The notes under the pieces: model-generated | What the model saw: only the letters and a program-made list of their open reading frames with translations | Databases searched by the model: none | Told to the model about the DNA's origin: nothing | Part shown: one piece after another, positions 26,090 through 34,655 of the stretch | Position numbering within the stretch: position 1 is the first letter of the stretch | Layout: each line of letters starts with the position of its first letter | Origin: Cryobacterium arcticum | GTDB lineage: Bacteria > Actinomycetota > Actinomycetes > Actinomycetales > Microbacteriaceae | Assembly: GCF_001679725.1 (NCBI RefSeq) | Contig: NZ_CP016282.1 | Span: 682,001-746,000, forward strand | DNA length: 64,000 nucleotides | Reading direction: 5' to 3' | Program-made: the position numbers and the translations under genes

Positions 26090-27141
26090 TCACGGTTCCC
26101 CGCGGGTTGATCCTCTCGCTCGCCGCGCTGTTCTCGGCCTATCACGTGATCCTGGCGCTCTATTCGCTGGGCGTGCCGGCGTCGCCGGTCCCGCCGCTGA
26201 TCGCGATCCTGCTCTACGCGGTGGCCACCACCATGAGCCTGTGGCCCACCAGCCCGGCACGGATGTCGCTGTGGCTCGGGTTCTTCAACGTCGCCGTGTG
26301 CATCGCCGTTCCGCTGCTCGTTGGCAGCCAGCTCGACGGGTCGGTGCCCGACAACGGCTACGCCACCTGGTACGTGGCCGCCGTTGGCACCCTGATGACC
26401 ATCACGGCGACGCGGAGGCGCGCGACCCTGGCCTGGGTGGGGGTGGCCTTCCTGGTCGCCCACACGGTCGTCTGGGCCGGCGCGGGGGCGTTGGCGTCGA
26501 TGGGTGTCATCGGCAGTGTGGTCTGGGTGGTGGTGGCGGTGATGCTGGCCCGCGCGCTGGCCAAGGCCGGCCGGGACGCCCGCCAGTACGGCCTCGCCGA
26601 GCGGGAGGCCACCGAATGGCAGGCGGCCCAGGAAGCGCACCTCTACGAACGGCAGGTGCGCCTGGCCCAGACCATCCGCCTGGCCGCGCCGATGCTGCGC
26701 CACATCATCGCGGCCGGCGGTGCTCTCTCCGAGGGGCAACGGCAGGAATGCCGCTACCTGGAGGCCGCCATCCGCGACGAGATCCGCGGACGCCGGCTGC
26801 TCAACGAAGCCGTGCGCCGTGAGGTGATGTCGGCGCGCCGCCGCGGCGCCACCGTGACCCTGCTCGACGAGGGCGGTATCGACGACCTGGTGGGCACCGA
26901 TCTGGAGGTCGTGCTGAACACGCTGGCCGACGCCATGGCCGGCACCTCGGCGTCGACGATCATCGCCCGCACGGCGGCCGACGGATCGGGCACGGCCGTG
27001 ACCGTGGTGGGCCTGAACAGCCCGGACCCGCGTCTGAGCGCTCTCGGCCAGGATTCCGACGAAGAGGTGGACCTCTGGCTGGAGATCCCGCGCGCGCACC
27101 ACGCCCTCGGCGTGGCGGGGGCGACGACCCGGCGGCACTGA
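26086..27141 (+). CDS. Membrane protein resembling a degenerate histidine kinase
   Basis: A 351-residue protein with five or six hydrophobic segments (about 1-165), then a charged coiled-coil-like region (about 170-260), then a small domain (about 265-345). The layout parallels the upstream kinase, but there is no HDxxxQ-type phosphoacceptor motif and no recognisable N, G1 or G2 box. EVVLNTLADAMAG could be a relic of the N-box helix. It overlaps the kinase gene by 4 bases, so it is very likely part of the same signalling system, perhaps as a sensor or kinase modulator. Function unknown. Confidence 0.6.
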   Translation: MITVPRGLILSLAALFSAYHVILALYSLGVPASPVPPLIAILLYAVATTMSLWPTSPARMSLWLGFFNVAVCIAVPLLVGSQLDGSVPDNGYATWYVAAVGTLMTITATRRRATLAWVGVAFLVAHTVVWAGAGALASMGVIGSVVWVVVAVMLARALAKAGRDARQYGLAEREATEWQAAQEAHLYERQVRLAQTIRLAAPMLRHIIAAGGALSEGQRQECRYLEAAIRDEIRGRRLLNEAVRREVMSARRRGATVTLLDEGGIDDLVGTDLEVVLNTLADAMAGTSASTIIARTAADGSGTAVTVVGLNSPDPRLSALGQDSDEEVDLWLEIPRAHHALGVAGATTRRH

Positions 27142-27205
27142 GCGACCCGGCGGCACCGAGCACGGACGGCATCTGGCACCGACGGCACCGAGCGCAGACA
27201 TGCGA

Positions 27206-27436
27206 AAGGGGACCTACCGAAGCAGATCCCCTTCCGACATTTCCGTGTCGAGGCGACAACCCGAATGTCGCCTTGACGCGCCCCCCAAACATTCGCCTGC
27301 TTACCCTAGTCGGCGAATATTTGGTGGTGTCACCCGAAAGCAACACCCAGCACTAGTAATAATGCTGCCTGGCGGCACCGGGGAAAAGTCGTCATTTAGG
27401 GGGACAGTCCACCGGGCCTCCGCCAGGGGGTGCCGC
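27206..27436. other. Gene-free stretch rich in inverted repeats
   Basis: The 298 bases between two convergent genes (27142-27439) hold several dyads: AAGGGGA/TCCCCTT (27206-27212, 27227-27233); GGCGACA-N7-TGTCGCC (27252-27272, perfect); CCAAACATTCGCC/GGCGAATATTTGG (27285-27297, 27312-27324, one mismatch in 13, 14-base loop); and CCTGGCGG/CCGCCAGG (27368-27375, 27420-27427), which competes with GCGGCACC/GGTGCCGC (27372-27379, 27429-27436). Some may be terminators for either side. No open reading frame of note. Confidence 0.5.
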
Positions 27437-27439
27437 GGC

Positions 27440-27679
27440 CTACGCCGTGAAGCCCCGCCAGCGTTCGTCGCCGCGGGCCAACGGCTCGCGGATGGCGCGC
27501 TGACTGTCCTGCCAGGGGCTGCGGCTCTCGTGCGGAGCGGCGCGCAGGTTGTCGGACTCGGCCCGCAGCATCGCCCGCAGCACGGCCGTCACCGCGGCGG
27601 CCTCCTGGTCGGTGACGCCGGTGGTGATGAAGGTCAGGTCGGCCGGGTCGAAGCCGGCCGGGTGCTCTGTGTCGGTCAT
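27440..27679 (-). CDS. accE: Acyl-CoA carboxylase epsilon subunit
   Basis: A 79-residue small subunit found with actinobacterial acyl-CoA carboxylases, where it stabilises the alpha-beta complex. Family features are visible: FITTGVTDQEAAAVTAVLRA in the first half and a C-terminal WQDSQRAIREPL ... WRGF. It begins 10 bases after the beta-subunit gene, the standard accD-accE order. Confidence 0.88.
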   Translation of the reverse strand: MTDTEHPAGFDPADLTFITTGVTDQEAAAVTAVLRAMLRAESDNLRAAPHESRSPWQDSQRAIREPLARGDERWRGFTA

Positions 27680-27689
27680 GGGGCGCCGC

Positions 27690-29288
27690 CTACAGCGGGA
27701 TGTTTCCGTGCTTCTTGGCCGGCAGGCTGGCGCGCTTGGTGCGAAGGGCCCGCAGGGCCTTCACCACCGACACCCGCGTCGCCGCCGGTTCGATGACCCC
27801 GTCCAGCTCGCCGCGTTCGGCGGCCAGGAACGGGCTGGCCACGTTGTAGGTGTACTCGTTGGCCAGGCGGCTGCGCACGGCCGCGACATCCTCGTTGGCG
27901 GCCTCGGCCTTCTTGATCTCGGCCCGGTAGAGGATGTTCACGGCGCCCTGGCCGCCCATCACCGCGATCTCGGCGGTCGGCCAGGCCAGGTTGATGTCGG
28001 CGCCGAGCTGCTTGGAGCCCATCACGATGTACGCGCCGCCGTAGGCCTTGCGCAGGATGACGGTGATCAGCGGCACGGTGGCCTCGGCGTACGCGTAGAG
28101 CAGCTTCGCGCCGCGGCGGATGATGCCGGTCCACTCCTGGTCGGTGCCGGGCAGGAAGCCGGGCACGTCGACCAGGGTGAGGATCGGGATCGAGAACGCG
28201 TCGCAGAACCGCACGAACCGGGCGGCCTTCTCGCCGGCGGGGATGTTCAGGGTGCCGGCCATGGAGTTCGGCTGGTTGGCGACGATGCCGACGCTGCGGC
28301 CCTCGATGCGGGCGAAGCCGACCACGATGTTGGGCGCGAACAACGGCTGGGTCTCGAGGAAGTCGCCGTGGTCGACGATGTGCTCGATGACGGTCTTCAC
28401 GTCGTACGGCTGGTTGGGCGAGTCCGGGATGAGCGTGTTGAGCTTGAGGTCGGCATCCGTGGTCTCGAGCTCGACCTCGCTGTCGAAGACGGGCAGTTCG
28501 GCCAGATTGTTGTCCGGCAGGAAGCTGAGCAGCGTGCGTGCGTAGTCCAGGGCGTCGGACTCGTCGCTGGCCAGGTAGTGCGCCACGCCGGAGATCGAGT
28601 TGTGGGTCAGGGCGCCGCCGAGCTCCTCCATGCCCACGTCTTCGCCGGTGACGGTCTTGATCACGTCGGGGCCGGTGACGAACATCTGGCTGGTCTTGTC
28701 GACCATGATCACGAAGTCGGTCAGGGCGGGGGAGTACACGGCACCGCCGGCGGCGGGGCCGCAGATGATGGAGATCTGCGGGATCACGCCGGACGCTGCG
28801 GTGTTGCGGCGGAAGATCTCACCGTACTTGCCGAGGGCCACGACGCCCTCCTGGATTCGCGCTCCGCCGGAGTCGAGGATGCCGATGATGGGCACCCCGG
28901 TCTTGAGGGCCAGATCCATCACCTTGATGATCTTCTCGCCGGCGACCTCGCCGAGCGAGCCGCCGAAGATTGTGAAGTCCTGGGAGTACACGGCCACCTG
29001 GCGGCCGTGGATGGTGCCGGTACCGGTGACGACGGCGTCACCGTACGGACGCTTCTTCTCCATGCCGAAAGCCACGGTGCGGTGCCGCACGAACTCGTCC
29101 AGCTCGACGAACGAGCCTTCGTCGAGCAGTTCGGCCACCCGCTCACGGGCGGTCATCTTGCCCTTGGCGTGCTGCTTCTCAATGGCCGCGTCGCCGCTCG
29201 CCGTCACGGCCTCGTGATAGCGCTGCTTGAGGTCGGCAAGTTTCCCAGCCGTCGTGTACAGGTCTGGTCCGGTCGAGTTCTCAGTCAC
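27690..29288 (-). CDS. Acyl-CoA carboxylase beta subunit (carboxyltransferase)
   Basis: A 532-residue carboxyltransferase (AccD5/PccB type) moving carboxyl from biotin to acetyl- or propionyl-CoA. The N-terminal half has [21 protein letters not shown] and [14 protein letters not shown]; the oxyanion region GGARIQEGV and the second-domain [10 protein letters not shown] are present. The start is taken as GTG 29288, giving the usual [10 protein letters not shown] beginning; upstream codons are low complexity and enter a repeat. It is divergent from birA, which biotinylates the alpha subunit. Confidence 0.93.
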   Translation of the reverse strand: MTENSTGPDLYTTAGKLADLKQRYHEAVTASGDAAIEKQHAKGKMTARERVAELLDEGSFVELDEFVRHRTVAFGMEKKRPYGDAVVTGTGTIHGRQVAVYSQDFTIFGGSLGEVAGEKIIKVMDLALKTGVPIIGILDSGGARIQEGVVALGKYGEIFRRNTAASGVIPQISIICGPAAGGAVYSPALTDFVIMVDKTSQMFVTGPDVIKTVTGEDVGMEELGGALTHNSISGVAHYLASDESDALDYARTLLSFLPDNNLAELPVFDSEVELETTDADLKLNTLIPDSPNQPYDVKTVIEHIVDHGDFLETQPLFAPNIVVGFARIEGRSVGIVANQPNSMAGTLNIPAGEKAARFVRFCDAFSIPILTLVDVPGFLPGTDQEWTGIIRRGAKLLYAYAEATVPLITVILRKAYGGAYIVMGSKQLGADINLAWPTAEIAVMGGQGAVNILYRAEIKKAEAANEDVAAVRSRLANEYTYNVASPFLAAERGELDGVIEPAATRVSVVKALRALRTKRASLPAKKHGNIPL

Positions 29289-29342
29289 GCCGTTCACTCT
29301 ACCGGCCCCACCCCGCCGGCCTCCCAGAGTCCCCGCCGCCGC

Positions 29343-29423
29343 GCATGACTCCTGCAATTCCCGCTCGCCCCGGCCGGATCCTGCGGTGCCCGGCCAAACT
29401 GGGCAGAATTGCAGGAGTTATGC
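29343..29423. repeat. Inverted repeat between carboxylase and biotin ligase genes
   Basis: Two 18-base arms, GCATGACTCCTGCAATTC (29343-29360) and GAATTGCAGGAGTTATGC (29406-29423), are complementary except at one base and are separated by 45 bases. The core TGCAGGAGTTATGC recurs on the other strand at 39249-39262. It lies in the divergent promoter region of accD and birA, so it could be a dispersed repeat or an operator. Confidence 0.65.
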
Positions 29424-29454
29424 ACCCGCAGGGGTGTGGGAAGAGGCGCAGGTT

Positions 29455-30291
29455 ATGGAATTTCCGATCAGCAGGTCCATCGGGGCCCGGTTCGAGTACC
29501 TCCCGGAGGCCGGCTCGACCAACGACGTGCTGGTGACCCGGGCCACGGGGCCGGATGCCGGGGCCTGGCCCGACCTGTCGGTCATCGTCACCGACAACCA
29601 GACCGGTGGCCGCGGCCGGCTCGGCCGGGTCTGGATGGCGCCGAGCGGCAAGTCGCTGGCCATCTCGGTGCTCCTGCGCCCCCGGCTGGCCTCAGGGCCG
29701 CTGCCCGTCAACCGGTTCGGCTGGTTCCCGCTCCTGGCCGGCGCGGCGATGACCCTGGCCGTCCGAGCGGTCGTGGACGCCGCCGCTCCCGGCGGCACCG
29801 ACGGCGAGGAGGCTCCCCGGCACGAGGTCACGCTCAAGTGGCCCAACGACGTCCTCATCGACGGCTACAAGGTCTCCGGGGTGCTGTCCGAGCTGCTGCC
29901 GGACGCAAGCGGGCTGTGCATCGGCACCGGCGTGAACCTGGCCCTTGACGAACACGACCTGCCCACGCTCACCTCCACCTCCCTGCTGCTGGTGACCGGC
30001 AGCGTGCCCGACCCGGATGCGGTGCTGGCCGCCTACCTCACCAGCCTCAGCTCTCTCGTGGCGAAGTTCCTCGAGCACGGAGCCGACCCCGACGCCAGCG
30101 GCCTCCGCGCGGAGGTCAGCGAGCTGTGCGGCACGCTGGGCAGCGCCGTGCGGGTGGAACTGCCCGGAGGCAACGACCTGGTTGGCACCGCCGTCGGCCT
30201 GGACACCGACGGCCGGCTGATCGTGGAGGACCAGACCAACGGCGAGCTGCAGGCCGTGGCCGCGGGAGACGTGACCCATCTGAGGTATTAA
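29455..30291 (+). CDS. birA: Biotin-[acetyl-CoA-carboxylase] ligase
   Basis: A 278-residue enzyme attaching biotin to the carboxylase BCCP lysine through biotinyl-AMP. Motifs: PEAGSTNDVL near residue 16, the biotin/AMP loop GGRGRLGRVW, and KWPNDVLIDGYKVSGVL. There is no N-terminal helix-turn-helix, so it is a group I ligase without repressor function. ATG 29455 is preferred since homology begins just after it; longer frames run into the inverted repeat. Confidence 0.94.
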   Translation: MEFPISRSIGARFEYLPEAGSTNDVLVTRATGPDAGAWPDLSVIVTDNQTGGRGRLGRVWMAPSGKSLAISVLLRPRLASGPLPVNRFGWFPLLAGAAMTLAVRAVVDAAAPGGTDGEEAPRHEVTLKWPNDVLIDGYKVSGVLSELLPDASGLCIGTGVNLALDEHDLPTLTSTSLLLVTGSVPDPDAVLAAYLTSLSSLVAKFLEHGADPDASGLRAEVSELCGTLGSAVRVELPGGNDLVGTAVGLDTDGRLIVEDQTNGELQAVAAGDVTHLRY

Positions 30292-30297
30292 TGGGTT

Positions 30298-30867
30298 ATG
30301 ACCAACCCAGCCAGCACGCCCCCCGGTGCCGCGCCGGCGGCCGCCCCACCCGAGGTGGTCGTGGCCCGGCTGCGCTCGCACGCCCGTGTGCTCTTCTGGC
30401 CCACACTCATCCTGATCGGGGTGTGCGGTGCCACCGGCTACTTCTACGGCAGTTTCGCGGAGCCCTGGGAGAACGTGCTGGTGCTGGTCGGCGCCGCCCT
30501 CGTGGTGGTGCTGCTCTGGCTGATCCCGCTGATCGCCTGGCTCACCCGGCGTTACACCGTGACCACCCGGCGCCTCATCGTGGTGCACGGCATCTTCGTG
30601 CACGTGCGCCAGGAGCTGCTGCACAGCCGCGGCTACGACGTCAGTGTGCAGCGCACCTGGCTGCAGTCGCTGTTCCGGTCGGGCACCGTGCGGATCAACT
30701 CCGGCCTGGAGCATCCGCTGCTGCTGCGCGATGTGCCCGATGCCGGGCTGCTGCAGCGTGTTCTGCAGGACCTCATGGAACGCTCGCAGACCGTGATGAG
30801 CACCAGACGTCAGGAACAGTCGGCGTTCGGTGAGGAATCAGCTTTCTGGACGGGTCGCCAGCCGTAA
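30298..30867 (+). CDS. PH-domain (bPH2) membrane protein
   Basis: A 189-residue membrane protein with two hydrophobic segments (about 33-50 and 60-82) followed by a bacterial PH-like domain: RYTVTTRRLIVVHGIFV and VRINSGLEHPLLLRDVPDA. It begins 6 bases after birA. The same birA-PH-GtrA-purK neighbourhood occurs in mycobacteria (Rv3279c-Rv3276c, from memory), but the function is unknown. Its last 30 bases overlap the end of the convergent GtrA gene. Confidence 0.85.
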   Translation: MTNPASTPPGAAPAAAPPEVVVARLRSHARVLFWPTLILIGVCGATGYFYGSFAEPWENVLVLVGAALVVVLLWLIPLIAWLTRRYTVTTRRLIVVHGIFVHVRQELLHSRGYDVSVQRTWLQSLFRSGTVRINSGLEHPLLLRDVPDAGLLQRVLQDLMERSQTVMSTRRQEQSAFGEESAFWTGRQP

Positions 30868-31386
30868 CGAACCCGTCGTGGCCGGGACGGGACCGGACAC
30901 CGGCGCCGTGGCCGGTGCGGTGACCCGGGTGCGCCGGTCGGGGGCGAACACCCAGTAGCGGTAGAGCACGAACCGGAATGCGGCACCGAGCAGGAGCCCG
31001 ACCACGTTGGACGAGATGTTGTCGGCGACGACGCTGGTGTAGCCGAGCACGTAGTGGCTCACCCACAGGCAGGCCAGGCCGATGCCCATGCCGATGAAGC
31101 TGACGAAGAAGAACTCCAGCCCCTCGCGCAGCGTCTGCGACTGCCGGTTCTTCGAGAAGGTCCAGTACCGGTTGCCCACCCAGTTGGCCAGGATCGCGAG
31201 GACCGTCGAGACGACCTTGGCCCAGATCGGCCCGGAGTCCAGGTTCTCCGGCGAGAAGATCGTCGAGCGCAGCAGGTTGAACACCGTCACGTCGACGGCG
31301 AAGCCCACGAGTCCGACCATGCCGAACTTGGCAAGCTGCGCGGCGAACGCGAAGAGTCGGTGTCTGCGGGGCGTCATTCTCGGCAT
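30838..31386 (-). CDS. GtrA family membrane protein
   Basis: A 182-residue GtrA-like protein with four membrane segments, thought to flip polyprenyl-phosphate sugars across the membrane. Family features are FGMVGLVGFAVDVTVFNLL in the first helix and WVGNRYWTF after the second. The start is set at ATG 31386, with 31377 also possible; an upstream TTG has no ribosome site. Its natural partner, a GtrB-like polyprenyl-phosphate glycosyltransferase, is at 40.3-41.4 kb. Confidence 0.88.
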   Translation of the reverse strand: MPRMTPRRHRLFAFAAQLAKFGMVGLVGFAVDVTVFNLLRSTIFSPENLDSGPIWAKVVSTVLAILANWVGNRYWTFSKNRQSQTLREGLEFFFVSFIGMGIGLACLWVSHYVLGYTSVVADNISSNVVGLLLGAAFRFVLYRYWVFAPDRRTRVTAPATAPVSGPVPATTGSLRLATRPES

Positions 31387-31525
31387 GCTTCCGTCCGAAA
31401 GATAGGTCAAAATAGAAGGTGGAGCGGGATAACGCGCTTCTTTCGCAGTCTACGACGCGACATATTTCCCATCCTGGGAGTTCGTAGCCCTCTGGATGAA
31501 CGCTCGCACAGAAATTGGTGAACAG

Positions 31526-32662
31526 ATGAGCACGATCGTTGGTGTGATCGGCGGAGGCCAGCTGGCCCGCATGATGATCCCCGCCGCGGTGAACCTGGGC
31601 CTGGACCTGCGGGTGCTCGCCGAGGCGGATGGGATGTCCGCCGCGCTCGCCGCGGTGTCGGTGGGGGACTACCGCGACCTGGACACCGTGCTGGCCTTCG
31701 CCGACACCGTCGACGTCATCACCTTCGACCACGAACATGTTCCGCAGGCTGTGCTGCGTGAGCTCGTCGCGCGCGGGGTGAGCGTGCACCCGGGTCCGGA
31801 TGCGCTCCTCTACGCCCAGGACAAGCTCCTCATGCGCGAACGGCTCACCGAACTCGGGCTTCCCGTTCCCGACTGGGCGCGTGTGCAGGACGCCGACGAA
31901 CTCGCCGCCTTCCTGGCCGACCACGGCGGCCGTGCGGTCGTCAAAACGGCCCGCGGCGGCTACGACGGCAAGGGCGTCCGGGTCGTGCAGCACGCCCACG
32001 AGGCCGACGACTGGTTCCTCGCGCTCGCCGAAGACGGCAATGCCGGCGCCCTCCTGGTGGAGGAGCTCGTCGACTTCCGCCGGGAACTCGCCCAGGTCGT
32101 GGCCCGGCGCCCGTCCGGGGAGATCGCGATCTGGCCCGTGGTGGAGACCGTGCAGTTGGACGGCGTCTGCGCCGAGGTCATCGCCCCCGCACCGAAGTCA
32201 GCGGGCCGGCTGAGCGACGTGGCCGCCGACATCGCCGAACGGGTCGCAGAAGGCATCGGCGTCACCGGCGTGCTCGCCGTCGAACTCTTCGAGACCACGG
32301 ACGGCCGCCTGCTCGTCAACGAGCTCGCCATGCGCCCGCACAACAGCGGCCACTGGTCGATCGACGGGGCCGTCACCAGCCAGTTCGAGCAGCACCTGCG
32401 TGCCGTGCTCGACCTGCCGCTGGGCGGAACGGGCCTGCGCGAACCGTGGTCCGTGATGGTGAACGTCCTCGGCGGCCCAGCCGAGGGCAGCATGGCCGAC
32501 CGGTACCCGGCCGCGTTCGCCGAGCAGCCGCTGGTGAAGGTGCACAACTACGGCAAGGACCCTCGTCCGGGGCGCAAAATCGGGCACGTCACGGCATCCG
32601 GCGCGGATTTGGACTCGGTCACCTACCAGGCGCGTGCCACTGCGGCGTTTTTCCAGGACTGA
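31526..32662 (+). CDS. purK: 5-(carboxyamino)imidazole ribonucleotide synthase
   Basis: A 378-residue ATP-grasp enzyme that carboxylates AIR to N5-CAIR in purine synthesis. The N-terminal [12 protein letters not shown] motif, [12 protein letters not shown] in the ATP-grasp region and [17 protein letters not shown] near the catalytic site are all present. ATG 31526 is chosen because it leads directly into the first beta strand; ATG 31496 would add ten residues. purE follows after 17 bases, giving the two consecutive pathway steps. Confidence 0.95.
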   Translation: MSTIVGVIGGGQLARMMIPAAVNLGLDLRVLAEADGMSAALAAVSVGDYRDLDTVLAFADTVDVITFDHEHVPQAVLRELVARGVSVHPGPDALLYAQDKLLMRERLTELGLPVPDWARVQDADELAAFLADHGGRAVVKTARGGYDGKGVRVVQHAHEADDWFLALAEDGNAGALLVEELVDFRRELAQVVARRPSGEIAIWPVVETVQLDGVCAEVIAPAPKSAGRLSDVAADIAERVAEGIGVTGVLAVELFETTDGRLLVNELAMRPHNSGHWSIDGAVTSQFEQHLRAVLDLPLGGTGLREPWSVMVNVLGGPAEGSMADRYPAAFAEQPLVKVHNYGKDPRPGRKIGHVTASGADLDSVTYQARATAAFFQD

Positions 32663-32679
32663 AGCCTAAGATCATCTCC

Positions 32680-33216
32680 GTGCCAGACAACCACTCGACG
32701 ACAGCCCCCGAGCCCGTTTCCCCGCCCGACGTCCTCGTCGGCGTCGTGATGGGATCCGACTCCGACTGGAACGTCATGAGCGACGCCGCGGCACTGCTGA
32801 CCGACTTCGGCGTGGCCCACGAGGTGCAGGTCGTCTCGGCGCACCGCACCCCGGAGAAGATGATCCGGTACGGCCAGGAGGCGCACGCCCGCGGCCTCAA
32901 GGTGATCATCGCCGGCGCCGGCGGCGCGGCCCACCTGCCGGGCATGCTCGCCGCGGTGACCACCCTGCCCGTCGTGGGCGTTCCCGTTCCGCTGGGCCGC
33001 CTGGACGGCCTCGACTCCCTGTTGTCGATCGTGCAGATGCCCGCGGGCGTTCCGGTGGCGACGGTGTCGATCGGCGGCGCCCGCAACGCGGCGCTGATCG
33101 CCGTGAAGATCCTGGCCACGGCCGATGACTCCCTGCGTCTCAAGCTGGAAGGCTACGCCGCAGACCTGGCCGAGCAGGTGGAGCAGAAGAACACGGCCCT
33201 GCAAGCGAAACTATGA
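32680..33216 (+). CDS. purE: N5-carboxyaminoimidazole ribonucleotide mutase
   Basis: A 178-residue PurE class I mutase converting N5-CAIR to CAIR. Substrate motifs [21 protein letters not shown] and [12 protein letters not shown] are intact. The start is GTG 32680, giving an 18-residue disordered leader before the first strand; no in-frame ATG precedes MGSD. Its stop overlaps the LCP gene start by 4 bases. Confidence 0.95.
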   Translation: MPDNHSTTAPEPVSPPDVLVGVVMGSDSDWNVMSDAAALLTDFGVAHEVQVVSAHRTPEKMIRYGQEAHARGLKVIIAGAGGAAHLPGMLAAVTTLPVVGVPVPLGRLDGLDSLLSIVQMPAGVPVATVSIGGARNAALIAVKILATADDSLRLKLEGYAADLAEQVEQKNTALQAKL

Positions 33217-34577
33217 GTCAGGCCAGCAGCCCGATCCGGTACCCGAACACCGGCTCCAGCCAGGTCATGACCCGCCGGGCCTGGTGGCTCGTGGTGCTCA
33301 ACATCGTCATCCCGGGGTCCGTGCAGGTGCTCGCCGGCAGCCGGAAGCTCGGCCGGTTCGGCCTGCGCGCCACCCTGACCCTGCTGGTCGTGGCCGTGGT
33401 CGCCGCGATCGTCTACGCCGTGAATCCTGAGATTCTGCTCACGATCGCCACCAACTCCATCGCCCTCTGGGTGCTGGCCATCGCGCTGGTGTTCTACGCC
33501 GTGGTGTGGATGATCCTGACCTTCGACACCATGCGCCTGATCCGGCTCATCAAGGCGCGGCCCAAGGTGCGGCCGTTCATCGCCGGCCTGGCCACCGTGG
33601 CCATGGTCGCGGTCGCCGGCAGTGCCGGGTACGGCGCCTACTTCGCCACCACGACGAGCGGATTCCTCTCCTCCGTCTTCGCCGCCGGCCCCTCCGAACC
33701 TCCCGTCGACGGCCGTTACAACATTCTGCTGCTCGGCGGCGACGCCGGCGCGGACCGTCTGGGCATGCGCCCCGACAGCACCTCCGTGGTGAGCATCGAC
33801 GCCGAGACCGGCAAGGCCGACATCATCGGGTTGCCCCGCGACCTCGAGAACGTGCCGTTCCCGGAGGACTCCCCGCTCTACGCGTCCTACCCGGACGGCT
33901 ACGGCTACAACGACACCTGCGACGTGGACGTCTGCCAGCTCAACTCGATCTACACCGAGGTCGAGCTCAAGAGCCCGGACATGTACCCCGACGCGGTCGC
34001 GGAGGGCAGCGAACCGGGCATCGAGGCCATGCGTGACGCCGCCAGCGGCGTCACCGGCCTGACGATCCAGTACTACGTCCTGATCGACATGCAGGGCTTC
34101 GCCCAGCTCATCGACGCCCTCGGCGGCGTCGACATCAACGTGGCGGAACGACTGCCCATCGGCGGCCAGGAAGACGACCTCAGCGACGTCGAGGGCTGGG
34201 TGGAAGCCGGACAGCAGCACATGGACGGTTTCACCGCCCTCTGGTACGGCCGCGCCCGGCACGGCTCGAGCGACTACGACCGGATGTCCCGCCAGCGGGT
34301 CCTGCAGGAAGCCATCCTCAAGCAGTTCAACCCGGCGAACGTGCTCACCAAGTTCCAGGGTGTGGCGCAGGCCGGCGAAGAGGTAGTCAAGACCGATGTG
34401 CCCCAGGGCATGCTCGGCTACTTCACCACCCTCGCGGCCAAGACCAAGGAACTGCCGGTGGGCGCCGTCGAACTGGTGCCGGACAACGGCGTCGATCCCA
34501 CCGACCCCGACTACGGCTACATCGCCGGACTCATCGATGCGGCGCTCAACCCGGTCGTGGAGACGCCCGCACCCTGA
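33213..34577 (+). CDS. LCP (LytR-CpsA-Psr) family glycopolymer ligase
   Basis: A 454-residue membrane protein expected to transfer lipid-linked cell-wall glycopolymers to peptidoglycan. The C-terminal LCP domain (about 165-400) has the [10 protein letters not shown] start, [10 protein letters not shown], the GLPRD arginine motif and [16 protein letters not shown]. The N-terminus is unusual in having four hydrophobic segments (about 24-130) with a TM2-like turn [14 protein letters not shown]. Coupled to purE, and directly followed by the rhamnose/glycan region, whose polymers it may attach. Confidence 0.9.
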   Translation: MSQASSPIRYPNTGSSQVMTRRAWWLVVLNIVIPGSVQVLAGSRKLGRFGLRATLTLLVVAVVAAIVYAVNPEILLTIATNSIALWVLAIALVFYAVVWMILTFDTMRLIRLIKARPKVRPFIAGLATVAMVAVAGSAGYGAYFATTTSGFLSSVFAAGPSEPPVDGRYNILLLGGDAGADRLGMRPDSTSVVSIDAETGKADIIGLPRDLENVPFPEDSPLYASYPDGYGYNDTCDVDVCQLNSIYTEVELKSPDMYPDAVAEGSEPGIEAMRDAASGVTGLTIQYYVLIDMQGFAQLIDALGGVDINVAERLPIGGQEDDLSDVEGWVEAGQQHMDGFTALWYGRARHGSSDYDRMSRQRVLQEAILKQFNPANVLTKFQGVAQAGEEVVKTDVPQGMLGYFTTLAAKTKELPVGAVELVPDNGVDPTDPDYGYIAGLIDAALNPVVETPAP

Positions 34578-34609
34578 GGTCGCGGCTGACGCATCCGCGT
34601 TGGGTCGGT

Positions 34610-34641
34610 GCTGAAGCGGCCGCCGTTCGCGGCCGATCAGC
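34610..34641. terminator. Bidirectional hairpin after LCP gene
   Basis: Stem CGGCCGC (34617-34623) with GCGGCCG (34629-34635), loop CGTTC, extended by GCTGA/TCAGC (34610-34614, 34637-34641) across a small internal loop. It lies between convergent genes. Confidence 0.65.
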
Positions 34642-34655
34642 GCAGACGCGCTGGC

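Noticed and set aside
27148..27196. Repeated GGCACCGA words just after the degenerate kinase-like gene.
   Set aside because: Short, irregular copies in GC-rich sequence; spacing is not constant and no wider repeat unit is seen.
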